Shown here in pieces: positions 50,236-64,000 of a DNA stretch of 64,000 bases (position 1 is the stretch's first letter; each line of letters opens with the position of its first letter). The DNA lies in the NCBI GenBank assembly GCA_016584305.1, contig JACEEZ010015314.1:443738-507737 (forward strand), given 5' to 3'. The position numbers and the translations under genes were made by a program. Under the pieces are notes generated by a model. The model worked only from the letters and a program-made list of their open reading frames with translations. It made no database searches and had not been told where the DNA came from. Source of the DNA: Chionoecetes opilio. Lineage: Eukaryota; Arthropoda; Malacostraca; Decapoda; Majidae.

Positions 50236-50990
50236 TGGAGGACCAACAAACTCCACTTGCCGCCCGTGTTTGCCAGCTTATGGTCATTTTCCCCTAGGTA
50301 CCAAATATATGTTTATCAATATGAAAGATATACTGTTTTCTTCGGAAATGTTTGTTCTATTATATAATCAAATAAAAAACCGTAAAACACACTAAAGAAA
50401 TGCCATTATGAGACTCCAGAAATATGCATGAACTTAATATTCATTTAAACTCTTCGCCATTTAATATTTTGCGAGAAAACTTTTTACATGGAGAATATCA
50501 ATAGAAGCGGAATTTCATTAGCTTTCCATTGATATATTTCGTTATCTGATAAATGAATTAGAACCATGTATAAATTAGCGTTAGCTAATTAAATAACCTC
50601 ATCAATCGGGAAAAATTACCCGATTTCATGATGTTATTTATTTAGTTAACGCTAATTTATGCATGGTTCTAGTTCATTTATCAGAAAACGAAATATATCA
50701 ATGGGAAGCTTATGAAATTCCGCTTCTATTTATATACTCCATGTAAAAAAAATTCTCGCAAAATATTAAATGGCGAAGAGTTTAACTGAATATTAAGTTC
50801 ATGCATATTTCTTGAGTCTCATAATGGCATTTCTTTAGTGTGTTTTACGGTTTTTTATTTGATAATATTATAGAACAAACATTTCCGAAGATAACAGTAT
50901 ATCTTTTATACTGATAAACATATATTTGGTATTAGAAAATTACCATAAGCTGGCAAACACGGGCGGCAAGTGGAGTTTGTTGGTCCTCCA
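50236..50990. repeat. 755-bp near-perfect palindrome between PARP2 and the membrane gene
   Basis: Left arm from TGGAGGACCAACAAACTCC and right arm ending in its reverse complement. Homology runs almost without a gap to a centre near 50613 (ATCGGGAAAAATTACCCGAT). Outer 50 bp of each arm are GC-richer; the interior is AT-rich. No target-site duplication visible. Confidence 0.9.
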
Positions 50991-51031
50991 TGCAGCATCT
51001 CCCGCGTCTGTCGCAGCCACAACAAGGGCTG

Positions 51032-51041
51032 TGACGTCACG
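51032..51041. promoter_or_regulatory. CRE overlapping E-box
   Basis: TGACGTCACGTG 42 bp outside the right end of the palindrome, mirroring the CRE on the left side. Confidence 0.35.
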
Positions 51042-51089
51042 TGCAAGGCACCTATTCGTCTCCTTAAATTCGTCTCTGCGTAATTCCTT

Positions 51090-51390
51090 CTCCTTCTCTT
51101 CCTCCTCCTCCTCCTCCTCCTCCTCCTTCTCTCCCTTCTCCTCCTCCTTCTCTTCCTCCTCCTAGCTCCTTCTTCTCTTCCTCCTCCTCCTTCTTCTCTT
51201 CCTCCTCCTCCTCCTCCTCCTCCTCCTTCTCTTCCTCCTCCTAGCTCCTTCTTCTCTTCCTCCTTCTCCTTCTTCTCTTCCTCCTCCTCCTCCTTCTCCT
51301 TCTCTTCCTCCTCCTCCTCCTTCTCTTCCTCCTCCTCCTTCTTCTCTTCCTCCTCCTCCTCTCTTCCTCCTCCTCCTCCTTCTCTTCCTA
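51090..51390. repeat. (TCC)n-rich microsatellite
   Basis: TCC/TTC runs with internal duplications (TCCTAGCTCCTTCTTCTC twice). Confidence 0.95.
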
Positions 51391-51992
51391 CGTGCAAATA
51401 CAAGTTACTCCAGTTCAGGTTTCGACAGCGAGGGTGGGACAGTTTTCTACGAGGTCGCCGCCACCAAGAGCACCTCGAGTATCTGCGCATTGATTTGCCC
51501 GAGCGGGGTTGCCGAATTGCGTGCCAGCTGTACAGTCTCTTGTTCTCGGTGGGTTCTGGACATTACAGGAGTGTTGTGGTCAATTACATGTTAGATCACA
51601 CCTGAGAACAACCTTAAAACCGGTGAAATAACTCAGTAGTTGGAAATATGATGCTATCCGAGACGCAGTAGTACGAGTCTTATGTGTGTAGTATCTAAGA
51701 TGACTCTGCCTCGAAGCTGTGTGTCAGGGCACTCACAACAAAACTAATACCACCTCCCTTACTATATACCCGCCCTTATATATACCGCCTATATATACCA
51801 AAGGAAGGAGGAGAGAAAGGAGGAGGTGGTAGTGGTGGTCATTATCGAAGAGTTGGAATTATTGCCAGACGAGAAACGACATGAAACATATAGTCTTCAC
51901 GTACAATCAAGCTCCCGTGATGAACATTCTATGAGTGTTTGAAGGAGAGCAGGCCGCACACCACACAGCCACCACCACCTGTCTCGCTCAAA

Positions 51993-56036
<4,044 letters not shown>

Positions 56037-56349
56037 GTGACGCGGGCACGGCAAGCTGTATAGGGAGGCTGCCCAGGGTGGGACCAAGGGCGAGGAGTAG
56101 CCTTGCATGGCACTGACAGCCCCGCACTGCAAGGCGTCCATCTGCATGCTAGGGCGAGCGCAAGTCTGCCAAAGCTGCAACACACTCGTGAAGCAACTGC
56201 TGGCGCTTTCAAGCTTTTCACAGAACAGTAAATAACAATAGCTCTTTCGCCCTGCTAAGGCATCTGCATGGGAGCAACACCTGGCTTGCCGCGGCCACAC
56301 TGGGAGCCAGATTACGACGCCCGCGAGGGTGAGTGAGGCAAGGCGATTT

Positions 56350-56425
56350 ACAGGAACTACCACGTGTAAGTCTCACGGCCTCTTGTAGCTTCCTTATTTT
56401 CTGATGTTCTTATGTTCTTATACAG
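56350..56425 (+). mobile_element. LINE family A tail fragment
   Basis: CAGGAACTACCACGTGTAAG to TTCTTATGTTCTTAT, followed at 56428 by a family F fragment (GATTTAATGCCAAAAAGG ... GGTCATATGGCAC). Confidence 0.7.
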
Positions 56426-56598
56426 AGAATGATTGATTTAATGCCAAAAAGGGGGAAATGTGCCAGACATCAGAGGTCATATGGCACACCTCGTATACAC
56501 AGAAACAATGTAAGTACTACGGATGAAAAACTCTGCGGTTACGTCTTGCCGCGTTTCACTAACTCCGCCTAGTCTTTTATGCAAGATTAATTTGTGTT

Positions 56599-56641
56599 AT
56601 TAATATTATTATTACTATTAATGCTATTATTATTATTATTA

Positions 56642-56681
<40 letters not shown>

Positions 56682-56708
56682 TATTATCATCATTATTATC
56701 ATCATCAC

Positions 56709-56751
<43 letters not shown>

Positions 56752-56785
56752 AATGTTATTGTTATTGTTATTATCATTATAATTG
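56599..56785. repeat. (ATT)n microsatellite
   Basis: ATT/ATC triplets with TTG variants. Confidence 0.96.
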
Positions 56786-56789
56786 TTAT

Positions 56790-57091
56790 CATGCAGCCAG
56801 AGCGTTATCTACGTATATTTGATCAAGCTCCCACTCGCTTGTCGTTCGCAGTGGGGCAGTTTTGTGAGGCTGCAACTTGTGATCTGCTGCCCTGCGATGA
56901 ACTAAGGGAACCAAAGTGTGCCTGGAACTATACTGTCCCAGGCTGCTGCCATGGCGACGCTGCAGGGGTATGGGGAGGCACTGGGAGGCGGGGTGTTTGT
57001 TCCCAGGACGAGTCACTGCGATGTTTCCTGCCGCTACAAGCAAGGAGTCATGTACGCGCGTGTGAAATAGATCGCCTCGCTGCAGCACAAA
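56790..57091. other. Unique segment, no supported gene
   Basis: Open frames on both strands but no splice structure or recognisable protein. It may be 3' UTR or flank of the membrane-protein gene. Confidence 0.35.
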
Positions 57092-57303
57092 TTAACCCCT
57101 TCACGCCCAGATCTTTCCTTTGCTATATAAAATCGTCTGTTGTTAGCTATAAAATTACGAAAAGTAACTAAATATACCAAATTAGTTAGTGGATAAGGAT
57201 ACTTAACAGGTCATATCTATAAAATATTGCTTATATTAACTAAAAATTGTCTATTGATACCCAAATTACAAAGGAAATTACGTTCTGGGCCTCAAGGGGT
57301 TAA
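57092..57303 (+). mobile_element. MITE family B
   Basis: First of four same-oriented copies within 2 kb. Confidence 0.87.
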
Positions 57304-57305
57304 AG

Positions 57306-57415
57306 TTCTAATCATCACAGGCGTCACATAAGAATCCTGCCTGTGCCACCACGAGCGAGGGACAACCATCACTACCCTCAAGTGAAAAAAGCCTACAGGC
57401 ACTCACTATAGGCTC
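57306..57415 (+). mobile_element. tRNA-SINE family S, 3' fragment
   Basis: AATCATCACAGGCGTCAC...TGCCACCACGAGCGAGGG; head missing. Confidence 0.7.
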
Positions 57416-57964
57416 ACACATCAAAAGACAGATAGAGACAGAAACAGAAACAGGACAGGAACAGAAAATACAGATAGTGGAACATACAAAATGGAACTGC
57501 ACTGAAGTCTGCTATAATGATGAAAATTTCGAAGTGAATTTTTAACTATATTTCAATGACGAACAAAGAAATAGACTTAAAGTGTAAGATGCATGTTTTA
57601 GGAAGGCAATGCAGATGTGATATAACTACGGAACAGTTTTCAAGTGACATCGATACGTATTAATTAACAGGTCAGTGAATTTCGGGATGATATAAATAGG
57701 TTTGTTTCTCTGGAGTATAAGCAATCAAAAGTAGAAGTACATATGTCAAATCAATCATTTACGATCAAAATTTGTAATATAGCCATTAGCATGCATAAGC
57801 TAACAGTGCGTGTGTGTGTGTATATGTGTGTGTGCATGTGTGACTTTCCTCAGTACAATATACAAGCTACGCACAATCTTCGCTCTCTCCCCTTCCCTGC
57901 CTAGACACTCGAGGCATTCTAGTTTCTCCCACCGTCAAGTATGGAGGGAGAGGAGAGTCTCATG

Positions 57965-58176
57965 TTAACCCCTTCACGCCCAGATCTTTCCTTTGCTATA
58001 TAAAATCGTCTGTTGTTAGCCATAAAATTACAAAAACTAACTTAATATACTAAATTAGCTAGTGGACAAGGATACTGAACAGGTCATATCTATAAAATAT
58101 TGCTTATATACACTAAAAATCATATAATGGTACCCAAATTATAATGGAATTTACGTACTGGGCCTCAAGGGGTTAA
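57965..58176 (+). mobile_element. MITE family B
   Basis: Second of the cluster; TTAA both ends. Confidence 0.87.
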
Positions 58177-58516
58177 TAGTTATTGGCAGAGATTCTTTTA
58201 GTGCCGGGAAGGAGGAAAGGAAGGGTGGGAGGCATTCTATTCACAATATATCCTGTTTATTATTATAGTATAGTAGCATAGGGAGGATTACGGTCTCTCT
58301 TTCAACGAGTAAGGGAGTGTGTTGGTTAGTGGTGTCCAGTTTCCCGCCGGCGTGGGCTGGCGCACGAGTTATTGTTGCACCCAACCGGCCCACCACAGCC
58401 TTGTGCGTTGGAATAAATATTTTATAAACTTTCGATTGGTTTTACTCGTTGTCTTCACTGTTTGACATGGTAGGCCTATATATGAGGGTGTACATACATT
58501 GCGAGTGCCTTCTTAA

Positions 58517-58729
58517 TTAAACCCCTTCACACTCAGATCTTTCCTTTGCTATAAAAAAATGTCTGTTGTTAGCCATAAAATAACGAAAAATAACTGAATA
58601 TACCAAATTAGTTAGTCGACAAGGATAATAAACAGGTCATTTCTATAACATTTTGCTTGTAGTCACTAAAAATCGTCTAATGGCAGCCAAATTACAGTGG
58701 AAATAACGTTATGGGCCTCAAGGGGTTAA
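58517..58729 (+). mobile_element. MITE family B
   Basis: Third of the cluster; inserted in TTAATTAA, so the target base sequence is ambiguous at left. Confidence 0.85.
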
Positions 58730-58909
58730 TACGCAGTGGACATGAGTATGTGAGTGGTGAGTATGGCCCTACCCAAGGCCCTAACCTGGCAGAAGTCGCG
58801 ATCCCAGTCATTAGGGAACGCCTTGAGAGTCGATCTCTTTGGACTGAGATCAGAAAGTCCGCAATGTGAGTAGCCTACGTGGTGGTTTCCAGTTAATATA
58901 AGGACAGTC

Positions 58910-59123
58910 TTAACCCCTTCACGCCCAGATCTTTCCTTGGCTATAAAAAATGGTCTGTTGTCGAGCCATAAAATAACGAAAAGTAACTGAATATGCCACA
59001 TTAGATAGTCGACAAGGATACTAAACAGGTCATATCTATAAAATATTGCTCAAATTCACTAAAAAATCGACTAACGGTTGCCAATTTACAATGGAAATTA
59101 CGTTCTGGGTCTCAAGGGGTTAA
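58910..59123 (+). mobile_element. MITE family B
   Basis: Fourth of the cluster; TTAA both ends. Confidence 0.87.
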
Positions 59124-59477
59124 ACGGCTGTCGAGTACGATGAAACTGAATTCTGATGAGAAGTAGTGTTACTCGATACTGTGCGATCTCACTCGGTTTA
59201 ACACTCGGAATTGGTTTAGGACTTTAGGTGATGTTGAAATAGAATATAAAATGAGGAGTAACGGAGCAGATCAAAGCAGGTCAGGTCAAGGCAAGGGGCA
59301 GCAGTAGGTTGGTCTTCAGTTTTTTTTTTTTAACATCACAAAGGACTGGCCAAGGGCAAAAAAAAAAAGGTAACCCCCAAAAAAGAAATGTGTCTTGTGT
59401 TGTCATATAGTTGGTCTTCATATAGTCAGTGTTTTTCACAAATGTTAATTCAATTGTGAATAAAAGTATTGTATCTG

Positions 59478-59479
<2 letters not shown>

Positions 59480-59534
<55 letters not shown>
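59480..59534. repeat. (CT)n microsatellite
   Basis: Uninterrupted CT leading into a tRNA-like segment. Confidence 0.97.
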
Positions 59535-59537
<3 letters not shown>

Positions 59538-59612
59538 GGCTCGGTTGGTAGAGCTACGGGATCGCGTGTAGCGTTCCTGGATTCGGTCAGCGGTTCGAGC
59601 CCACCAAGTTAT
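59535..59612 (+). mobile_element. tRNA-like SINE head
   Basis: A-box-like TGGCTCGGTTGGTAGAGC and B-box GGTTCGAGCCC, 45 bp apart, directly after the CT run. The ends do not pair into a clear acceptor stem, so a functional tRNA is unlikely. Confidence 0.55.
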
Positions 59613-59624
59613 CAACATTGCTAT

Positions 59625-60030
59625 TTTTCCTCTTTTTTATTTCTTTAATGATGCACACTAATACCGTCTTATTGTTCTTCATCGTTTCTCTTATACGTGC
59701 AGTACAAACAAAAAATATAGGCTAAAAAGAATGATTATATAACAAGGCTAACTAATAATCCTTGCTATACTAGACTATTTATTCCTTCTTATCGCTTAAA
59801 TACCCTCATATGAACCCTGTACTGTTATATAGAGATAAGATGGACGGGAGGGGAAGGTGGAGGGGGGAGGATAATGATAACTCATTAATAAAATAAGCAA
59901 GGTTTTAGTTACTCCTATAATCTTTCACTCTACTCAGCCAGCCAGTTATTCTTTGTCGTCTTACTCCCACCATTTATTATCTCATTAACATAAATCATTA
60001 ATAAAATACAAGAAACATAAACAAATAGTT
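59625..60030. other. Unique AT-rich stretch
   Basis: A single minisatellite-like GGACGGGAGGGGAAGG occurs at 59841; otherwise nothing identified. Confidence 0.5.
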
Positions 60031-60032
60031 AA

Positions 60033-63000
60033 AGCTTCCTCTTATCCACCTGTTTCCTTCCTTTAGCCAGAGGGAAGGAGGTAGATGGACGGGAGGGGGA
60101 GGGGAAGGGGGGAGGTTCCTCTTATCCACCTGTTTCCTTCCTTTAGCCAGAGGGAAGGAGGTAGATGGACGGGAGGGGAAGGGGAAGAGGGAAGGGGGGA
60201 GGGTTCCTCTTATCCACCTGTTTCCTTCCTTTAGCCAGAGGGAAGGAGGTAGATGGACGGGAGGGGAAGAGGGAAGGGGGAAGGGGGGAGGTTCCTCTTA
60301 TCCACCTGTTTCCTTCCTTTAGCCAGAGGGAAGGAGGTAGATGGACGGGAGGGGAAGAGGGAAGGGGGAAGGGGGGAGGTTCCTCTTATCCACCTGTTTC
60401 CTTCCTTTAGCCAGAGGGAAGGAGGTAGATGGACGGGAGGGGAAGGGGAAGGGGGGAGGTTCCTCTTATCCACCTGTTTCCTTCCTTTAGCCAGAGGGAA
60501 GGAGGTAGATGGACGGGAGGGGGAGGGGGGAAGGGGAAGGGGGAGGTTCCTCTTATCCACCTGTTTCCTTCCTTTAGCCAGAGGGAAGGAGGTAGATGGA
60601 CGGGAGGGGGAGGGGGGAAGGGGAAGGGGGAGGTTCCTCTTATCCACCTGTTTCCTTCCTTTAGCCAGAGGGAAGGAGGTAGATGGACGGGAGGGGAAGG
60701 GGAAGGGGGGAGGTTCCTCTTATCCACCTGTTTCCTTCCTTTAGCCAGAGGGAAGGAGGTAGATGGACGGGAGGGGGAGGGAAGAGGGAAGGGGGGAGGT
60801 TCCTCTTATCCACCTGTTTCCTTCCTTTAGCCAGAGGGAAGGAGGTAGATGGACGGGAGGGGGAGGGGAAGAGGGAAGGGGGAGGGGGGAGGTTCCTCTT
60901 ATCCACCTGTTTCCTTCCTTTAGCCAGAGGGAAGGAGGTAGATGGACGGGAGGGGGAGGGAAGAGGGAAGGGGAAGGGGGGAGGTTCCTCTTATCCACCT
61001 GTTTCCTTCCTTTAGCCAGAGGGAAGGAGGTAGATGGACGGGAGGGGAGGGGAAGAGGGAAGGGGGAGGTTCCTCTTATCCACCTGTTTCCTTCCTTTAG
61101 CCAGAGGGAAGGAGGTAGATGGACGGGAGGGGGAGGGGAAGAGGGAAGGGGGAGGGGGGAGGTTCCTCTTATCCACCTGTTTCCTTCCTTTAGCCAGAGG
61201 GAAGGAGGTAGATGGACGGGAGGGGAGGGGAAGAGGGAAGGGGGAGGGGGGAGGTTCCTCTTATCCACCTGTTTCCTTCCTTTAGCCAGAGGGAAGGAGG
61301 TAGATGGACGGGAGGGGGAGGGGAAGGGGGAGGGGGGAGGTTCCTCTTATCCACCTGTTTCCTTCCTTTAGCCAGAGGGAAGGAGGTAGATGGACGGGAG
61401 GGGGAGGGGGGAAGGGGAAGGGGGGAGGTTCCTCTTATCCACCTGTTTCCTTCCTTTAGCCAGAGGGAAGGAGGTAGATGGACGGGAGGGGGAGGGGGGG
61501 GAAGGGAAGGGGGGAGGTTCCTCTTATCCACCTGTTTCCTTCCTTTAGCCAGAGGGAAGGAGGTAGATGGACGGGAGGGGAAGGGGAAGGGGGGAGGTTC
61601 CTCTTATCCACCTGTTTCCTTCCTTTAGCCAGAGGGAAGGAGGTAGATGGACGGGAGGGGAAGGGGGGAAGGGGAAGGGGGGAGGTTCCTCTTATCCACC
61701 TGTTTCCTTCCTTTAGCCAGAGGGAAGGAGGTAGATGGACGGGAGGGGAAGAGGAAGGGGGAGGGGGGAGGTTCCTCTTATCCACCTGTTTCCTTCCTTT
61801 AGCCAGAGGGAAGGAGGTAGATGGACGGGAGGGGGAGGGGGGAAGGGGAAGGGGGAGGTTCCTCTTATCCACCTGTTTCCTTCCTTTAGCCAGAGGGAAG
61901 GAGGTAGATGGACGGAGGGGGAGGGGGGAAGGGGAAGGGGGGAGGTTCCTCTTATCCACCTGTTTCCTTCCTTTAGCCAGAGGGAAGGAGGTAGATGGAC
62001 GGGAGGGGAAGGGGGAAGGGGAAGGGGGAGGTTCCTCTTATCCACCTGTTTCCTTCCTTTAGCCAGAGGGAAGGAGGTAGATGGACGGGAGGGGGAGGGG
62101 GGAAGGGGAAGGGGGAGGTTCCTCTTATCCACCTGTTTCCTTCCTTTAGCCAGAGGGAAGGAGGTAGATGGACGGGAGGGGAAGGGGAAGGGGGGAGGTT
62201 CCTCTTATCCACCTGTTTCCTTCCTTTAGCCAGAGGGAAGGAGGTAGATGGACGGGAGGGGAAGGGGGGAAGGGGAAGGGGGGAGGTTCCTCTTATCCAC
62301 CTGTTTCCTTCCTTTAGCCAGAGGGAAGGAGGTAGATGGACGGGAGGGGGAGGGGAAGGGGGGAAGGGGAAGGGGGGAGGTTCCTCTTATCCACCTGTTT
62401 CCTTCCTTTAGCCAGAGGGAAGGAGGTAGATGGACGGGAGGGGAAGAGGGAAGGGGGAGGGGGGAGGTTCCTCTTATCCACCTGTTTCCTTCCTTTAGCC
62501 AGAGGGAAGGAGGTAGATGGACGGGAGGGGAGGGGGGAAGGGGGAAGGGGGGAGGTTCCTCTTATCCACCTGTTTCCTTCCTTTAGCCAGAGGGAAGGAG
62601 GTAGATGGACGGGAGGGGGAGGGGAAGAGGGAAGGGGAAGGGGGGAGGTTCCTCTTATCCACCTGTTTCCTTCCTTTAGCCAGAGGGAAGGAGGTAGATG
62701 GACGGGAGGGGGAGGGGGGAAGGGGGAGGGGGAGGTTCCTCTTATCCACCTGTTTCCTTCCTTTAGCCAGAGGGAAGGAGGTAGATGGACGGGAGGGGAA
62801 GGGGGAAGGGAAAGGGGGGAGGTTCCTCTTATCCACCTGTTTCCTTCCTTTAGCCAGAGGGAAGGAGGTAGATGGACGGGAGGGGGAGGGGGGAAGGGGA
62901 AGGGGGGAGGTTCCTCTTATCCACCTGTTTCCTTCCTTTAGCCAGAGGGAAGGAGGTAGATGGACGGGAGGGGAAGGGGAAGGGGAAGGGGGGAGGTTCC

Positions 63001-63490
63001 TCTTATCCACCTGTTTCCTTCCTTTAGCCAGAGGGAAGGAGGTAGATGGACGGGAGGGGAAGGGGAAGGGGGGAGGTTCCTCTTATCCACCTGTTTCCTT
63101 CCTTTAGCCAGAGGGAAGGAGGTAGATGGACGGGAGGGGGAGGGGGGAAGGGGAAGGGGGGAGGTTCCTCTTATCCACCTGTTTCCTTCCTTTAGCCAGA
63201 GGGAAGGAGGTAGATGGACGGGAGGGGAAGGGGAAGGGGGGAGGTTCCTCTTATCCACCTGTTTCCTTCCCTTAGCCAGAGGGAAGGAGGTAGATGGACG
63301 GGAGGGGGAGGGGAAGGGGGAAGGGGGAGGGGGAGGTTCCTCTTATCCACCTGTTTCCTTCCTTTAGCCAGAGGGAAGGAGGTAGATGGACGGGAGGGGA
63401 AGGGGGGAAGGGGGAGGGGGGAGGTTCCTCTTATCCACCTGTTTCCTTCCTTTAGCCAGAGGGAAGGAGGTAGATGGACGGGAGGGGGAG
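60033..63490. repeat. 3.4-kb minisatellite, 75-95 bp unit, G-rich
   Basis: About 38-40 units: constant part TTCCTCTTATCCACCTGTTTC ... CCAGAGGGAAGGAGGTAGATG and a length-variable GGGAGGGGAAGGGG-type part. All long open frames here are by-products. Confidence 0.98.
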
Positions 63491-63530
63491 AAGTAGTAGT
63501 GGTAGGAGGAGAAGAAGGAGAGCAGAGGTT

Positions 63531-63550
63531 TTTTTTTTTGTTTATTTATT

Positions 63551-63600
<50 letters not shown>
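63531..63600. repeat. Poly(T) tract
   Basis: About 48 consecutive T after TTTATTTATT; may be the poly-A tail of a minus-strand retroelement. Confidence 0.9.
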
Positions 63601-63604
<4 letters not shown>

Positions 63605-63654
63605 GAGTATTAAGGCGCTAGGGTGACTCGTCCAAGTGCCACGTGTGCTGAAGC

Positions 63655-63862
63655 CTAGCCAGCCGTGACATCTTGTTGCACTGAACCTCTAAACAGTGAA
63701 CACCGGGAACATGACATTCCCGGCAGTACTTCACGCCTCCTCGGGAACTCTCCACACCCGAGGATATTTGTTGGTAAAGGATCTATGAGGGAATCGAACC
63801 CACACCTTTTTGCTGATGTATTGAAACACCAACACTTTACCACGGAGCTATGCAGCCCCAAC
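63655..63862 (-). mobile_element. tRNA-derived SINE
   Basis: Minus strand: GGGGCTGCATAGCTCCGTGG with B-box GGGTTCGATTCCC, then a 100-bp body. With the poly(T) at its left it forms a plausible poly-A-tailed SINE on the minus strand. Confidence 0.65.
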
Positions 63863-64000
63863 GAAAAATAGTAGAGAAGATATATTTAAACACCTCACCC
63901 GAAAGAGGGTAGGGTAGCGTAGCTACTAGGCTACTAACTCCTACCTGAGGACAGACACTCAGACAGTCAGAGAGAGGAATGAGCTAAGAGGATATTTATT
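63863..64000. other. Right edge, nothing recognised
   Basis: Short unique sequence. Confidence 0.4.

Noticed and set aside
50906..51490. 194-residue Glu/Arg-rich minus-strand frame
   Set aside because: Mostly the (TCC)n microsatellite read on the opposite strand; overlaps the palindrome end.
56791..57171. 126-residue plus-strand frame
   Set aside because: Runs into a family B MITE for its last 26 codons; no splice structure or recognised protein.
59535..59612. Possible functional tRNA gene
   Set aside because: A and B boxes are present but no acceptor-stem pairing is evident; better read as a SINE head.
60165..63621. Many overlapping frames of 80-202 residues on both strands
   Set aside because: By-products of the G-rich minisatellite; no start, splice or codon-use evidence.

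Overview
The window is nuclear DNA of an animal, most likely an arthropod and plausibly a decapod crustacean. I infer this from spliced genes with conserved animal orthologues, GGTTA/TTAGG-type telomere-like repeats, very dense (AG)n microsatellites, tRNA-derived SINEs and several palindromic MITE families. The species cannot be read from the sequence.

Four protein-coding genes can be supported, all by matching exon phases. On the minus strand from left to right lie (1) mitochondrial acyl carrier protein NDUFAB1 (10219 to 5241, 4 exons), (2) the RING/WD40 E3 ubiquitin ligase RFWD3 (25062 to 15175, 5 coding exons seen, 5' end uncertain) and (3) the DNA-damage ADP-ribosyltransferase PARP2 (49898 to 31843, 10 exons, one poorly resolved). 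On the plus strand lies (4) an unidentified two-pass membrane protein with PPxY motifs (51993 or 53549 to 56036), with two alternative phase-compatible first coding exons. PARP2 and the membrane gene are divergent, and a 755-bp near-perfect palindrome sits between them. RFWD3 and PARP2 both act at damaged DNA, but nothing here shows co-regulation.

The rest is repeats. Minisatellites (20 to 165 bp units) occupy introns, 3' UTRs and intergenic DNA; the largest is a 3.4-kb G-rich array at 60.0-63.5 kb. Mobile elements include about 18 copies of a TTAA-flanked MITE (family B), six TA-flanked hairpin MITEs (family C), a LINE 3'-end family whose tail has expanded into arrays (family A), RTE-like and other LINE fragments, tRNA-SINEs, a probable solo LTR inside a minisatellite, and foldback elements with TTAGG-like cores.

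Several conserved exons carry single-base deletions at short homopolymers (PARP2 exons 4 and 6, membrane gene exon 2). Together with noisy tandem arrays at 17.5-18.5 kb and 37-38.7 kb this suggests uncorrected long-read assembly errors rather than gene death. Most long open frames in the window are artefacts of tandem repeats whose unit is a multiple of three or that lack stops.
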